From: Lamellibrachia satsuma | Lineage: Eukaryota; Annelida; Polychaeta; Sabellida; Siboglinidae | Direction of reading: 5' to 3' | Assembly (NCBI GenBank): GCA_033239005.1 | Contig: BSQZ01000034.1 | Coordinates: forward strand, 6,237,501 to 6,301,500 | DNA length: 64,000 nucleotides | Part shown: one piece after another, positions 38,908 to 50,440 of the stretch | Layout: each line of letters starts with the position of its first letter | Numbering within the stretch: position 1 is the stretch's first letter | Notes under the pieces: model-generated | What the model was told of the DNA's origin: nothing | Database searches by the model: none | Seen by the model: the letters and a program-made list of their open reading frames with translations, nothing else | Position numbers and translations under genes: made by a program

Positions 38908-39886
38908 TTACGACCCGACATAGATCGCGCTACTGGACCACCCCGCATTGCACGGGTATCTGACTGATCCCTGTACGCATGAACACCAGACTGTTCCTCG
39001 ATACGGCGTATATCGCTTGCCCGCTTCCAAACATGGATTCTGGGTGTGACCCCTTCGCCTGCTGTACTCACAATGAAGTGATCCGCTGCTGCCGGGTTCC
39101 GGTCTGCTAGGTATCGCAGCCACACCCGCGGCCGTCTGTTGTTGGGCTCGCAACAAAGACACGATTTCCGACTGAGTGGTTGCGAGTAGTTCCAACTGGG
39201 CCGCAATTCGTTCCAGTGGACTCGGGTCATCGGAGGCGTGGTGGGGTTCGTGAACTTCCCTCACACGCACACACCTGTTTGGCCCACTCAACCCGTCCTC
39301 CTCTAATCGCTTGAATCGCTTCGGAGCGTAATGGTCCAAACGAAAGTTTGGGGTCAGTCCGAACTAGTCTCTCTATTTCCCGCTTTATCTGAGGTTCTAA
39401 CAGGTTTTCACAGAATTCTTCTATCAACATATTATCCTTATATTCAACCTTATCAGTCAATCCTTCAGAAATTTCCAGGAGCGCCCTGGAGAACTCTCTA
39501 ACACTTTCTCTACTACCCTGCACCCGATCGTATAATTCTCTCTTCAGCTGCGCATTACTGCGGTTTTCCCCAAAAGCAGACACCAGTAACGTAAATATCT
39601 TATCGATACAGTCCTTCTCATCACTTGGGGTGTATCTTACTTCTTCCCGGGCCGGTCCCTCCAGGTGGGCGATCAAAAATGAGAGTCTATCGGCCGTAGA
39701 GACGGATGGTAACATGCTCCGTGCTTCCCCGATCCAGTAGTGGAGTTCACTAGTTCGACCGTTGAACATCATCAGTTTTCGAGTCGGAGGAACGGTCACC
39801 GTGACGTTGACAGGCTGCTGCTGGTTGCGTTTTAGCGTTTCCACCATCTCCTCCAGCCGAGCCAACTTCTCTTCTGCCGACGCCAT
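38908..39886 (-). pseudogene. gag remnant with altered zinc knuckle
   Basis: Starts MASAEEKLARLEEMVETL, an N-terminal coiled coil. A capsid-like region follows (LIAHLEGPAREEVRY; NAQLKRELYDRVQ; VREFSRALLEIS) to about 39300, where the frame shifts. The second frame carries a Gln-rich helix and a knuckle C-x2-S-x4-H-x4-C, in which the second Cys of the CCHC knuckle is Ser. The capsid pattern is of the Gypsy/PNMA-like gag type (family knowledge). The frameshift and Ser change make it a likely pseudogene despite young LTRs. Confidence 0.75.
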
Positions 39887-39935
39887 CCTTCCTCTGGAAG
39901 CTTACACTGTCAGATATCCCGCTTCTGACACCACT

Positions 39936-40247
39936 TGTAACCAATTCGCACGACTGTTGGACACTGACAGTGTTTAATGAGTAAAGTTAAAGCTTCCAGA
40001 GGAAATACATGGCCGAGAATAGTAATATCACAAATGGAGTTTCTGCTCCCAGCGACAGAGATAAACTGTCTATATACAAATACTGAGCCGGGAGAAGGTT
40101 GCTTGGATGTAACAACGTGTGTCGTCTTCTCCGGCCCAGGGCGAACAGCAACGACTAATTTCTAAAACTCGCTCAGGTTGTTAAACGTAGCGCCCCCTAG
40201 TGACTAGCCAAACAAATATATAGACAGCTAAATCCACCAGGGTTACA
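39936..40247 (-). repeat. 5' LTR of the Gypsy-type element
   Basis: 312 bp, TG...CA ends, followed by the TAAT target duplication. Its inner border is next to the primer-binding-like site. Confidence 0.92.
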
Positions 40248-42665
40248 TAATGGTATATATTAAAGATCATATGGGTAACATATATTCCTAGATCTAAATG
40301 TTTAGTAAATACATTAACGTGAAGGTGAATTGTTTTGTACAATCAAGTTGACTCGGCAACGAAGAATGTTGCAAACATGCATATCGGTCATTGGTTGGTT
40401 TCACGCAAGACAAGACCAATTTTGTATCACATTGCATATGTATATAGGAGAATATATGACGGTCTAGTAGTTGGTGGATATGAGTTTGGCCATGGCATGG
40501 TTTCCCAAATGAATTCCATTATTTTCCTGTTCATGGGCCTAATGTGGGAACATATCTAGCACGAAATAAAAAGTAGTCACTGTCGTAACGACATATCGAC
40601 CACACAATTTGACCCATTTCATGCACACACTACCCACAATTAACGTCATGGTGACATAAGGGGGGGGGTAAAACAATGTTAACCCTCCAGCAGTGTGCAG
40701 GTCAGTGACACAAAATTGCGAACAAAACCGAAGAACAATACATCTTCGAAGGCTAGAGACACTGCCTTCCTGAGACACGCCGACAAACCCAGTCGACCTA
40801 TTCTGTGCAAGACCAAACCGCGTAGCCCGAAAAATTATACATCAATTGCTAGAGCTACTGTCCCACCGAGACAAGTCAACATTCCAGGTCGACTTGTTCA
40901 GCTTGATGTCAGCCTCAATATCTTCTAAAGAAAGGTGGCCAGGCGGTGTCAGGGTAGCCATACTGACTGCTTTGTCTTCACAGCTCTTCTGTTCACTCAG
41001 CCAGGCAACACGTGTCACTGATGTAGCGGATATTCGCGGATATTCGCAAGAAACAATCCTGCAGATGGCGACGCTGTTTCACACATTCTGCTTGTGACTA
41101 GAAATTATTAACGTCTACAAAGAGTAACCGTAGAAGGTATGACGCACCGGCAAGCAAAAACACAAAACTGTAATAAAAAGCAAAGCATATGTTCTTCTTT
41201 CGAGTAGAAGACAATTTCAGTTTATTGTTATGCAGCACGAACGAATTGACCAGAGCAGGCTATATGACTTCAGAGTGTTTGACATATTTACTGATATGTA
41301 ATAAATTGCTTTGTTATAACACATTATCAAATCATTACTCAGTTTTATTTCAAACTAGCCGTGTTGCCCGGCGGTGCACGAGATAAAAACAAGATTTTGG
41401 GTCACTGGCAATAACAACTAAAAATTTTGAAAAACGCATGTCGTTGCTAACAATTGCACATAGGTATTAAGGAATTTACGTAAAACGCCCACGTTGTTTC
41501 CTTCGATGTATACACCCCAATGTGTTTGAATGTACGAACTATTACTATGGACCCATTGGTGTGCCTGCAAAATGGCCGCCCAGACTGCCGTACACGCAGA
41601 CATGCAAAATACAAACATACAGACACAGAGAAAGAGGGAGATAGTCACACACTAATGTAGTACATATACGTAGGCAGACTAAACCATTGTACGTAAACGG
41701 CTGTGTCTCTTAATCCAATAAAAAATACACATTCCCCCATGTTTCAAGCCACTCGCTTTTTATTTTAAAAACAAATGCAAGAAACACATTAAACTGTTGT
41801 TCTTACTGAAATAAATGGTGCATCACAAGTGTATATCAGAAGAAAGGAAATATGTTTAAATTACACTTTTGCAAAAGGGCTTGACAGATGCACCAGCAAT
41901 TGTCCTATTCAGTGGATGTGTGTTGGCCACAGACAGTTTTAATTGAAACCTTTCAATAGCGAACCATCTTCAAATATATCATGAATATTTGGATTTTCAA
42001 GTGAGATATCATCCAAAATATCGCTATGCCAGGCACGAAGACCTATTTTTACACGTGTGTCAACATGTTTCCCAAAATAGAAAACGTAAATTTTAAGAAC
42101 AAACGTTGATAATTTCTTATGAAAATAAGTCGCCATCCACATCCCAACTTTTTCCACAACTCTTGGACATCAGTTCTCATTCACAGTCGTCCATAGTCAA
42201 TTTACTCCAGTGCCCCATCTCAAACCAGTCTGTTCTACAACCTTGCACAACCCTTGTACATAATGTCTCCACCCACATACCTCCCTCTTCCACAGCCCAC
42301 ATACAATACATGAACATAACGTGTCGTACATGTGTCGTCAACAGGAACGCTGTGGCACAATTCCGACATATCCACCGACTGATGTAGATTCGTTGTCGTT
42401 GCACACCACAACATTTTATATGTATGTTATGTTACTGACCAGTAACTACATCAGTTAGATTAATGTACACGTAAAGTGACATGGAAAAAACTGAACAACT
42501 CGTCTGCATCACGAAAAGGGAAGTGTCTTGATCTTACCAGTGGTGTAAAAACAGCAATTCATTACATATGAGTAATTATCAGAAGTGCTTCAAACTACAT
42601 CATATCAATATTCAACTGTTCACTATATGACGCCAGGTGACGCAAGAATGCCTGTTAACATAGTA
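40248..42665. repeat. Composite long repeat, copy 3, right part
   Basis: Resumes with taatggtatatattaaaga exactly as in 53629 onward. It then follows the copy 1 order through gagacacgccgacaaacccag (40772), ttcgagtagaag and gcttgacagatgcaccagcaa (41879) to about 42660. No intact ORF. Confidence 0.75.
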
Positions 42666-42778
42666 ATTCAGAAAGCCTTGATACGAATGGGTGTTAATTT
42701 TCTCCTGGGCAATTTGTTGAAGAAAGTTTTCTTGAATTAATGTTGGTATTGTATGTCTGATAGAAAGGCGGCAGTATA

Positions 42779-43041
42779 TTACATATGTTTAATATGGATG
42801 TTAAAATCATAGTTTTCGGTAAAATTATTTGTTATATCGGTAAAACGTTGTGGTGCCTTTCTTTGTCTTTTTGGTCTAGATGATACATTTTCATTACCAG
42901 TGACCATGTCTTTAAAATATTCTTGAATGGTTCCATTTTTGTATCTGTAGAAAATTTTATGCATGACAGCTATAAGAGGTCGTCTGCTTTTAACAGTTCT
43001 ATTTCTTTGAATAAAGGTGTACTATGTGAATTATATTTACT
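42779..43041 (-). pseudogene. C-terminal end of the outer LINE (LINE-2)
   Basis: Minus-strand reading: SKYNSHSTPLFKEIELLKAD (43041 to about 42980), then, after a small frame change, MHKIFYRYKNGTIQEYF and SSRPKRQRKAPQRF. Placed after ...INKLQKQAIIYLY at 45101, it gives the continuous C-terminal sequence expected of a Jockey/CR1-group RT (KLQK.A.RYI...y..HT.PLF..L..L...D). It is therefore the displaced end of the same element, separated by a 2.06-kb insertion. Confidence 0.65.
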
Positions 43042-45100
43042 GTTTGATATTTAACAAGATTTAACAAGATTTGCCATCAAAGCCAAAGGCCCAGATGGCA
43101 AGTAGACAAGGAAGCCATTGGCTTATCGAGAGTCCAACAATGTTCATCTACTTATAACCCGCCCTCGTGAGATATGTGTCTACCATATTTTTAAACATAT
43201 TCACGCTGCTAGCAGTTACACAATCTGTAGACAATTTGTTCCATTCATTTATTGTCCAATGTACATTGATCCTTTACTAATTTTACCTCATGTCCTCTAG
43301 TTCTGCTATCCTTCTTGAGTGAGATAAACACATTTATATCAATTTGTTTATACCCATTTAATATCTTAAAAAAACTTCAATCTGATCACCTCTTAACATT
43401 ATTGTATTTAGGGATGTTAAACCACATTATTTTGGCGCTCCTCATAACCATGGTGTCTCAGTTCTGGAATAATTTTAGTTGCTCTATTCTGTATTCTTTC
43501 AAGATAATACATCACCTACTTATGATATGGTATCCACGCTTGTATGCAGTATTCTAAATGAGGCCTAACTATTGCTTTATACAGAGGTATAATTAACTGT
43601 TTTCCCTTATATATTATGTTTCTTCTAATCAATCCAATAATTTGATTACCCTTTGAAGCTGCAATACCACACTGCTCTGAAACTTTCATATCAGCGCTTA
43701 TTGTAACTCCTAAGTCCTTTTCTTTTACAGTAGGACCCAGAACAGTATCTCCCATTTTATAGTTTACATTCAAGTTCCCATGTCCTGTATGTAGGCATTT
43801 ACATTTCCCAAAATTGAACAACATCTGCCATTTCTCAGACCATTTCACTAATCTGTCTAGATCGTTTTGTAAATGTTGTTTATCACCATCAGTATTAACT
43901 TTTCTAAATAGTTTTGTGTCATCCGCAAATTTCAGTACGTTACTTGTTATATTGTCGTCCAAGTCATTGATATAAATTAAGTATATAGGTCCTAATACTG
44001 ATCCTTGAGGTACCCCACTCAAAACCGATTTCCAATTTGAAACTTCTCCATCTACTACAACTCGTTGTCTTCTGTCAGTCAGCCATTGTTCTATCCAGTC
44101 AGTTATGCTATCCCCGATACCATGGGCTTTTAATTTAAGTAGTAATCTTTGATGTGGCACTTTGTCAAAAGCTTTCTGAAAATCTAAGTAGATAATATCT
44201 ACTGGCGATCCCACGTCTATCCACTTAGTGATTTCTTCCAAAAAACATAACATATTTGTTAAGCATGACCTCGCTTTAAGGAATCCATGTTGAGATGAAT
44301 TTAATAATTTATGCTTAACGAGGAAGTCCACCATATGGTCTTTAATTAACCGTTCTAATAATTTACAAATCACTGACGTTAAACTCACTGGTCTGTAATT
44401 CTCTGACTTATTTCTCGAACCCTTTTTAAATAATGGTATGATGTTTGCTTCTTTCCATTCAAACGGAACAACTCCCTCTTTTAATGACAAGTTGAATACT
44501 CTTGCAAGTGGTATACTGATTTGTTCTACTGTTTCCATTAGTATTTTTGGAGAAATCCCATCCACTCCCGGTGATTTGTTATCCTTCATTGCCTTTATTT
44601 TCTTAGCTACCAATTCTGGAGTTACAACTAACGGACCTAAATAGTCAGATTTTCCCCCTGAAATTTAACATCAGCAACTGGTAATGAACTAATATCTTCT
44701 TTGGTAAACACTGAACTGAAGTAACCATTTAGGTCTTCCGCCATTAAAAACCCCTGTGATATTATATTTCCAGCACTGTCTTCTAGAGATCCAACCTTGT
44801 CTTGTACGTTTTGTTTACTCCTGACATATGCATAAAAACTCTTGCTGTCATTTTTTATGTTGCATGCTAGTTTTTGTTCATAGCTTCTTTTAGATTGTCT
44901 AATTTCAGTTGTAGCTGCATTAAGTGCCTCTTTGTATTTTGCATAGTCTTCTTCCTTTCTGGTAGGCCTATTAACCCTCCACATAGTTTGTTTTAGCATT
45001 ATTTTTCTAATAGCCTCTTTTGACAAGTGTTTCTTTCTACACCGTTTTCCTTGTTTTTGGAAGGGAACAAATTTATCGATGATACTCTCAATTTATCTCA
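43042..45100 (-). mobile_element. 5'-truncated CR1-like LINE nested in LINE-2
   Basis: Minus strand. The 5' truncation lies near 45100, just before IESIIDKFVP. The 3' end at about 43042 has a tandem tail (two atcttgtta units at 43051-43070 plus a partial). The 3' UTR spans 43070-43515. The right window edge carries the same 3' end, showing a multi-copy family. Absence of the endonuclease marks it as dead on arrival. Confidence 0.85.
43516..45026 (-). pseudogene. CR1-like reverse transcriptase, one frameshift
   Basis: Upstream frame (45026-44640): the RT-proximal linker, with KSFYAYVRSKQ and LNGYFSSVFTKED. A 1-nt change in the homopolymer near 44650 (ttttccccc on the + strand) moves to the second frame (44636-43516). 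That frame holds NKSPGVDGI, NYRPVSLTS, a long HGFLKARSCLTN block, YLDFQKAFDKVPH (first catalytic Asp), SGVPQGSVLGP, KFADDTKLF (catalytic DD), then KDLGVTISAD and PHLEYCIQAW. This is a full CR1-clade style RT from family knowledge. It would be intact but for one indel in a homopolymer, which may be an assembly error. Confidence 0.85.
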
Positions 45101-46400
45101 ATATAGATATATAATTGCTTGCTTTTGTAGTTTGTTTATTCGTTTGTTTATTTGTCCGTCCCATGCTAATATACCAAAACGTAGGTGTGACATAAATAGC
45201 GAATAATATATTATCTTTTGGATGTGTATTGATATGAAGGGTTTTAATCTAGAGAGAATTCCACATATCCTTGATTGTTGGCTATGACGTTTTGATGAGG
45301 AGACCATGTTAAGTTGGAGTCTATTGTGACTCCAAGAAATTTAAATTGTGTCACCCGTTCAACCGGTATATTATTGATTTTAATGTTGGGTACTTCGTGT
45401 TTCTTTAATTTTCTATGTTTATAGTAAAAACGCATCATTGTATTTAGTGTGCTCAGCAGGGTGGTGTCATCTGCATACATGATTGGACAGAAATTCGTGT
45501 TTGCTGTTGCTAGATCTTTGATGTATATTAGGAATAATAATGACCCTAGAATTGAACCTTGGGGGACTCCAGTAGTAGGATTTTATGATCGATTGTGTCA
45601 AAAGCCTTTGACAAATCTAGAAATATTGCCAATGGTAAAACTTTTTTGTAAACATTTAAGTATATTATGTCAACTAATTCAGATATTGCCAGTTCAGTAA
45701 AATATTCAGCTCTGAATTAATACTGATTTGGGTGGAGGAGCTTATTAAGAGTGAGATAGTGGAATAGTTGAGTATAAACTATTTTTGTCAAAGACTTTAG
45801 GTATGCACGGCAAAAGAGTTATTGGTACGTAGTTGTTGAACTTATGATTATCATCTGTTTTGTGGACGGGAATAACTTTTGCAATTTTATATTTTTGAGG
45901 GAATTTTCCACTGAGTAGAGATTGATTATTTGTACTGGTAAGGGGTTTGGTAATTAAATTAACATAAACTTTCAACAATATTGAAGAAATGTTGTCATTT
46001 CCCATACTTCTTTTTGACTTTAAGTTGTTTTTTATTATATTGTTTTGTGTAATTTTTTACTGACTAGTGTAAATTGTAAGTTAGTATCATTTGTTCTTTT
46101 TTTAGATACGATTTGAAGCTTAGTTTCCCATTAGTGTTTAATTTGGTTGCAAGGTGTAGTCCACTATTTATGAAGAAGTTATTGAATTGTGTTGCTAGTT
46201 CTTTTTTATACGTTTTCTTGGATTTATTTACATTGAAATATGTCTGAAATTGTTTTTGTATTTTGGATTTGTTGAAAACATCAGCTATGTTTTCCTGATT
46301 TCATTCCTGTATTTACTAAACTGCAGGTTATAATAAGTAGCCTTTGCTTTTCGTTTTAATTTCCTTACGACTTCTCGTTTTCCATAGTACTAGTCTCGTA
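45101..46400 (-). mobile_element. Outer LINE (LINE-2), Jockey/CR1 group, RT with deletion
   Basis: Minus-strand pieces: KIAKVIPVHKTDD and NNYVPITLLPCIPKVF (about 45890-45790), FLDLSKAFDTIDHKIL (about 45630), immediately followed by GVPQGSILGSLLFLIYIKDL, MYADDTTLL (45480, catalytic DD), KFLGVTIDSNLTW and INKLQKQAI (45101). About 40 residues normally between DTIDHKIL and GVPQG are missing. Upstream to 46400 only linker-like sequence is seen, with no endonuclease. Interrupted by the CR1-like insertion. Confidence 0.75.
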
Positions 46401-46440
46401 GATCTGCTGCTTAACGTCGTCCATGGCTCTGGAGGTACTC

Positions 46441-46582
46441 TGCCAGGTACTCAGGTATACAGCTGGGTGAACTGTGGCAATATGGGATGATCAAATTTGC
46501 CAAAAACCGCAATAGGATTTGAAACCGGGATCTCTCGATTGATAGTCCGGCCTTCTAACCGGTATGCCATCACGTGAGCTGT
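46441..46582 (-). repeat. tRNA-headed SINE, truncated
   Basis: Reverse complement carries the A-box-like tggcataccggtta (near 46568-46555) and B-box-like ggtttcaaatcc (near 46526-46514), followed by atttgatcatcccat and cacagttcacccagctgta. These match the head and early body of 50101-50440. The body 3' part is absent. Confidence 0.7.
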
Positions 46583-46599
46583 GGCCGTCAATATTTACA

Positions 46600-48914
46600 A
46601 ATTGGTTACGATTGTTCAAGTAACTAGTGATCCAAGTATACGCATTTCCACGAATCTCATCAAGTTCAAGTTTTTACACAGCAGTTGACCATCTGGCTTT
46701 CAACAGACTGGCAACATCTTTCATCAACATAGTGTCAAGCAGTCCGTTGGGTGGCGCCACATGTATTCAGTCGCATTGTGTCGAGATCCATGCAATCCGT
46801 TACACCGCATTTATAATCGTTACTATCACTGTCATTGTATGTTTCGACAGTACACTTCCGAAGTCCTACGCTGTGGTTTTGTATCGCTAGCATTCACCCC
46901 AGCTTGACGGGTCTGTCTTGACTACAACCGTTTATAGTCCACTCCCATAGGGTTACCGCAGTGTATTTGTTATCAATAAGCGCTTGTTCCTGCATGTACT
47001 CATTACTTTGCCTAGTTCCTTGCAGGGCTTACCAAGTGGCCTGGGCGTCTGTTATGGCGGAACTAATGACCGTCCCGTGGGGGTAAAGATTGTTCACCCT
47101 CAACACCGGGAAACTGGAGGGAAGAATGTGACGCATTGGCTGTCCTTATCGAAAACGAAACGGCACGTGCGCAGCGTTTAGTTACGGACAGGGGTCTTGC
47201 GTGGAACGCTTTGTTGGAGCAGGTGCGCTCTGATCATTCGTCGAGACAATTTCGCAGACGTCGTCTTTCAACACTTGCAGACCGCCGCGGCAAGATCCTA
47301 AAACGTATATCTGCGTATCTCCAAACGACCCCGTTGACACGATGGTGTATCTATATTATTGTAACAAACATTATTCCACTACATAACATACATTCTATAT
47401 GTTATACATAGTCTTACAGTCATCACATTTGTGCAACATATATTATATATTGTATGCCTATTCTTACATTCTATGTTTCACTTCTGTATACGCAGCAAGC
47501 TCCTTCGCTGGCGTTTCCTCGTCTGACGCAATCCGTCGAATATTTTATTAAGGCACCCTGCTTGCTGCGTTGATGCTACATATGTATATATCATATACTT
47601 GTCCACTAATTCATCGTAATATACGTATACTATGTTTCCACATGCACTACACTTGCTTAATAACACAAATATACAGCTACCTCTTTTTTCTCAATGCTAT
47701 ACACAACCGGTTCCATATAGGTCACTTCCCCCGACTAGGGCAGTAGATCATGTGACACCCCTAGCGGCGGTGGTTTCTCATTTCTTACTACCGTCACAAT
47801 ACAGAACCGTATCAAGTCTCAGCACACCCTACGCACTTCATCCGTGGTCGTCTTATGTATATCCACAAACTAGTAAAGTTGTTCGCTTATGTACTGACAG
47901 TCCTCACCCATTACCTCTGTTGACCACAAATGTCATCTACTCTCATCGTAATATTACATATATTCCTACTGGACCTCAACTGACCACCCTAGTGATTTTG
48001 ACCTATGTTCTGACCACTCTCGATGGATGACCGCTCCATGTCTCTTTTGGAAATGCATTTATGCACTCCTGGAAGATACACGTAACCCCCTGTGATTGGA
48101 GAGAGCCAATGACCAACAATAACAAATTTGACCTGACCTTGATGTGCAAAGTGTACACTTATACTACTGATGCGTTGACACAGAAATAAGTGTCATTAGA
48201 AATAACGTTAACAAGTTGTAAGGTTTTACAATGAAGTCCGTACTCTCCAGACTAATATCACACTACTGGTGTTCATATTTTATGTAAATTGCAACGTGCA
48301 GTTTGCTGCTGTTTTCATTAAAATGATATACATAGCGCACAACATATTGTACACATTAGATGGCTGTCCACTCGTCGGAGATTGGATTGAAGAAAATAAA
48401 CAACACTACATTTGTCAATGTTCGGGTATTCAGTGGCTATGTGAGATGTTTATTTCAACACGCCCAGTAGCCCGGCCACAGTATAAAATGCACATGCAAT
48501 AACATGCACATAAATACGTGCATATGTACAATAATTATGCATGCGTGCGTATATACACACATGCATGCATCCATATATACAGGAGCTTAATATATCATTG
48601 ATGATAATTATGTTATGTCCAGTCCAATTTTAAAGAAAAATGCAAACATTTACATATCACCTTTACTTTTTCGTCACCGACAATTTGTAATCATATATTT
48701 TTCAATCTTTCCACTCATTTAGTTAACACCTTAATTTGACATTGTGGCACACGATTTATTTATTACAATCTATTTTAAAAACTTTCCCTTTCTTTGTTTT
48801 TATCTTCCGAAATAGCCTAACATACTAAACTGACAACAAATTCACAAACCACCTAGACACAATTCAATATGTTATGGTGGTTGGAATCCTCAATTGCACA
48901 ATCATACAATTCAG
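46600..48914. other. No gene supported
   Basis: The only coding-like stretch is 47103-47370 (+), a frame with ENETARAQRLVTDRGLAWNA and a following RQFRRRRLSTLADRRGK. It has no recognisable family, good start or splice support. The rest is AT-rich with short ORFs. Confidence 0.35.
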
Positions 48915-49290
48915 ATATATGATCAAGAGGGGCTGTGAAAGGTAAGTGTTTATATGATCAACAGGGGCTGTGAAAGGTACGTGTTTATATGGTCAACAGG
49001 GGCTGTGAAAAGTAAGTCTTTATATGATCAATAGGGGCTGCGAACGGTACGTCTTTATATGATCAATAGGAGCTGTGAAAGGTAAGTATTTACATGATCA
49101 ATAGGGGTTGTGAAAGGTACGTCTTTATATGATCAATAGGAGCTGTGAAAGGTAAGTCTTTATATGATCAATAGGGGCTGTGAAAGGTACGTGTTTATAT
49201 GATCAAAAGGAGCTGTGAAAGTAAGTCTTTATATGATCAATAGGGGCTATGAAAGGTACGTCTTTATACGATCAATAGGGGCTATGAAAG
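48915..49290. repeat. 35-bp minisatellite, about 10-11 units
   Basis: The unit is tatgatcaataggggctgtg plus aaaggtacgtcttta, abutting the tail of a minus-strand SINE at about 49285. Single-copy counterparts of the unit sit next to the same SINE fragment at 24100-24130, 29415-29445 and 55315-55345 (atcaacaagggctgtgagagg). Confidence 0.93.
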
Positions 49291-49512
49291 GTAAGTCCTT
49301 ATATAGACCGGTATCCAGTCCTCGTGACTGTTCGAAGCGCTATACACTTCACCCCCGGCAGACTTGTTCATTCCAACGTCACGTCAGATCGATGTCTCTG
49401 GGAAGCATTCAACCATGCTGCAATGATTGTGCGGATATTATTCATTCATATATCCATATATGTATGTAGCCAGGTACTCATTTAAACAGCTGATTGAACT
49501 GTGACAACTATT
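49285..49512 (-). repeat. SINE body fragment
   Basis: Matches the reverse complement of the body of 50101-50440 (tatatagaccggtatcc; cgaagcgctatacacttcaccc; ctgggaagcattcaaccatgctgcaa; agctgattgaactgtg). The head is missing. Confidence 0.7.
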
Positions 49513-50100
49513 GTTATGCACATACTGACCATCTGCAGTATATTCAATAGCTCCAATCACCTCTGCATCATCAGTTGACAGTTCTTCAACATTAATTAAT
49601 GTCCAATCATCCACTAAATCACACCATCTGCAGTGTTTTGTATACATACATTATAGACGAAGTGTATTTGTTATCACGCGTGAACATTCACTCTGTAGAT
49701 AAACCTATCAATGAAACTTATTTTTGGGGGAGGCAAGTTGAATATGCATCTAGATAGCAATTAGACAATGTATTATTATGTTCAAATATTTGTTCAGGCA
49801 GACACCAAACAATTAAAATATTTGCGCCTCGATCTTCACCATAACTAGGACTACTTAGATAGTTACATTGGATTAGTTACTTGCATTTCTAGACTGATGT
49901 TCTCTTCCTCCAAGTGGCTGATGATAGTGTAGGGCCAACGTATCCTGGACATTAATATTGGTCTATTTTACTCATTTATTGGCACCCTGCCACCTAAAGA
50001 ATTGAACCACCTTCCTATCGCATGACTATGCCTTTTCTTCTCCAGTGACCATGCTCATTGATACTCATTCAGTGTTCCCATATTCTGAAATCCAATCCCT
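49513..50100. repeat. Composite repeat segment shared with 24360-25525
   Basis: Segments tagacgaagtgtatttgtt, ctagatagcaa, ctcttcctccaagtggctgatgat and attcagtgttcccatattc run in the same order as 24480-25520. No gene. Confidence 0.65.
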
Positions 50101-50440
50101 GTGGGGCGCGATAGCATACCGGTTAGAAGGCCGGACTCTCAATCGAGAGAACCCGGTTTCAAATCCCACTGCGGTCGCTTCGAACCTTTGGCAAGTTTGA
50201 TCACCCCACGTTGCCACAGTTCACTCAGCTGTATAAATGAGTACCTGGCAATACAGACAGTGGTGGATATGTGAACGAATAGCCTTCGCGCAGCAATTGC
50301 AGCGTGGCTGAATACTTCCCAAAGAAGTTGAGATGGCCTTGGAATGAACAGGTCTGCCAGGGGGTGAAGTGTAAAGCGCTTTGAGCAGTCCTATGGACCG
50401 GATACCGCGCTATATAAGAACATACCTTTACCTTTACTTT
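50101..50440 (+). repeat. Full-length tRNA-derived SINE
   Basis: The head has an A box (tagcataccgg, 50112-50122) and a B box (ggtttcaaatc, 50155-50165), the pol III internal promoter. The body ends gtaaagcgctttgagcagtc and ccgcgctatataag, with a short ttacct repeat tail (50425-50440). The empty site is visible at about 25521-25530 in the paralogous repeat (caatccttagtccc). The agcgctttga...gcgctatataa 3' domain resembles a conserved SINE core known from several animal phyla. I did not verify which. Confidence 0.8.

Larger units (their letters stand above)
36939..40247 (-). mobile_element. Internally deleted Ty3/Gypsy-type LTR retrotransposon
   Basis: LTRs 36939-37263 and 39936-40247 begin TGTAACC and end TTACA. 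They differ by about 4 substitutions and one 13-bp indel, so the insertion is young. The target site duplication is TAAT (36935-36938 and 40248-40251). The paralogous repeat at 53629-53632 shows the unoccupied TAAT. Minus-strand order: primer-binding-like site tggtgtcagaagcggg just inside the right LTR, gag, zinc-knuckle region, protease, start of RT, then a jump to the integrase C-terminus, then a purine-rich tract (aaagtgggggaaga) against the left LTR. RT palm, RNase H and integrase core are missing, so it is non-autonomous. Confidence 0.9.

Noticed and set aside
47103..47380. Possible exon with an Arg-rich reading frame
   Set aside because: No family resemblance, no convincing splice sites or start, and a single ORF of this size is expected by chance.
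47632..48030. 132-codon + strand ORF
   Set aside because: No recognisable motif, composition like non-coding AT/CT sequence, no splice or promoter support.
50101..50180. tRNA gene
   Set aside because: A and B boxes are present, but the sequence continues into a SINE body with a tail repeat, and the cloverleaf is not intact.
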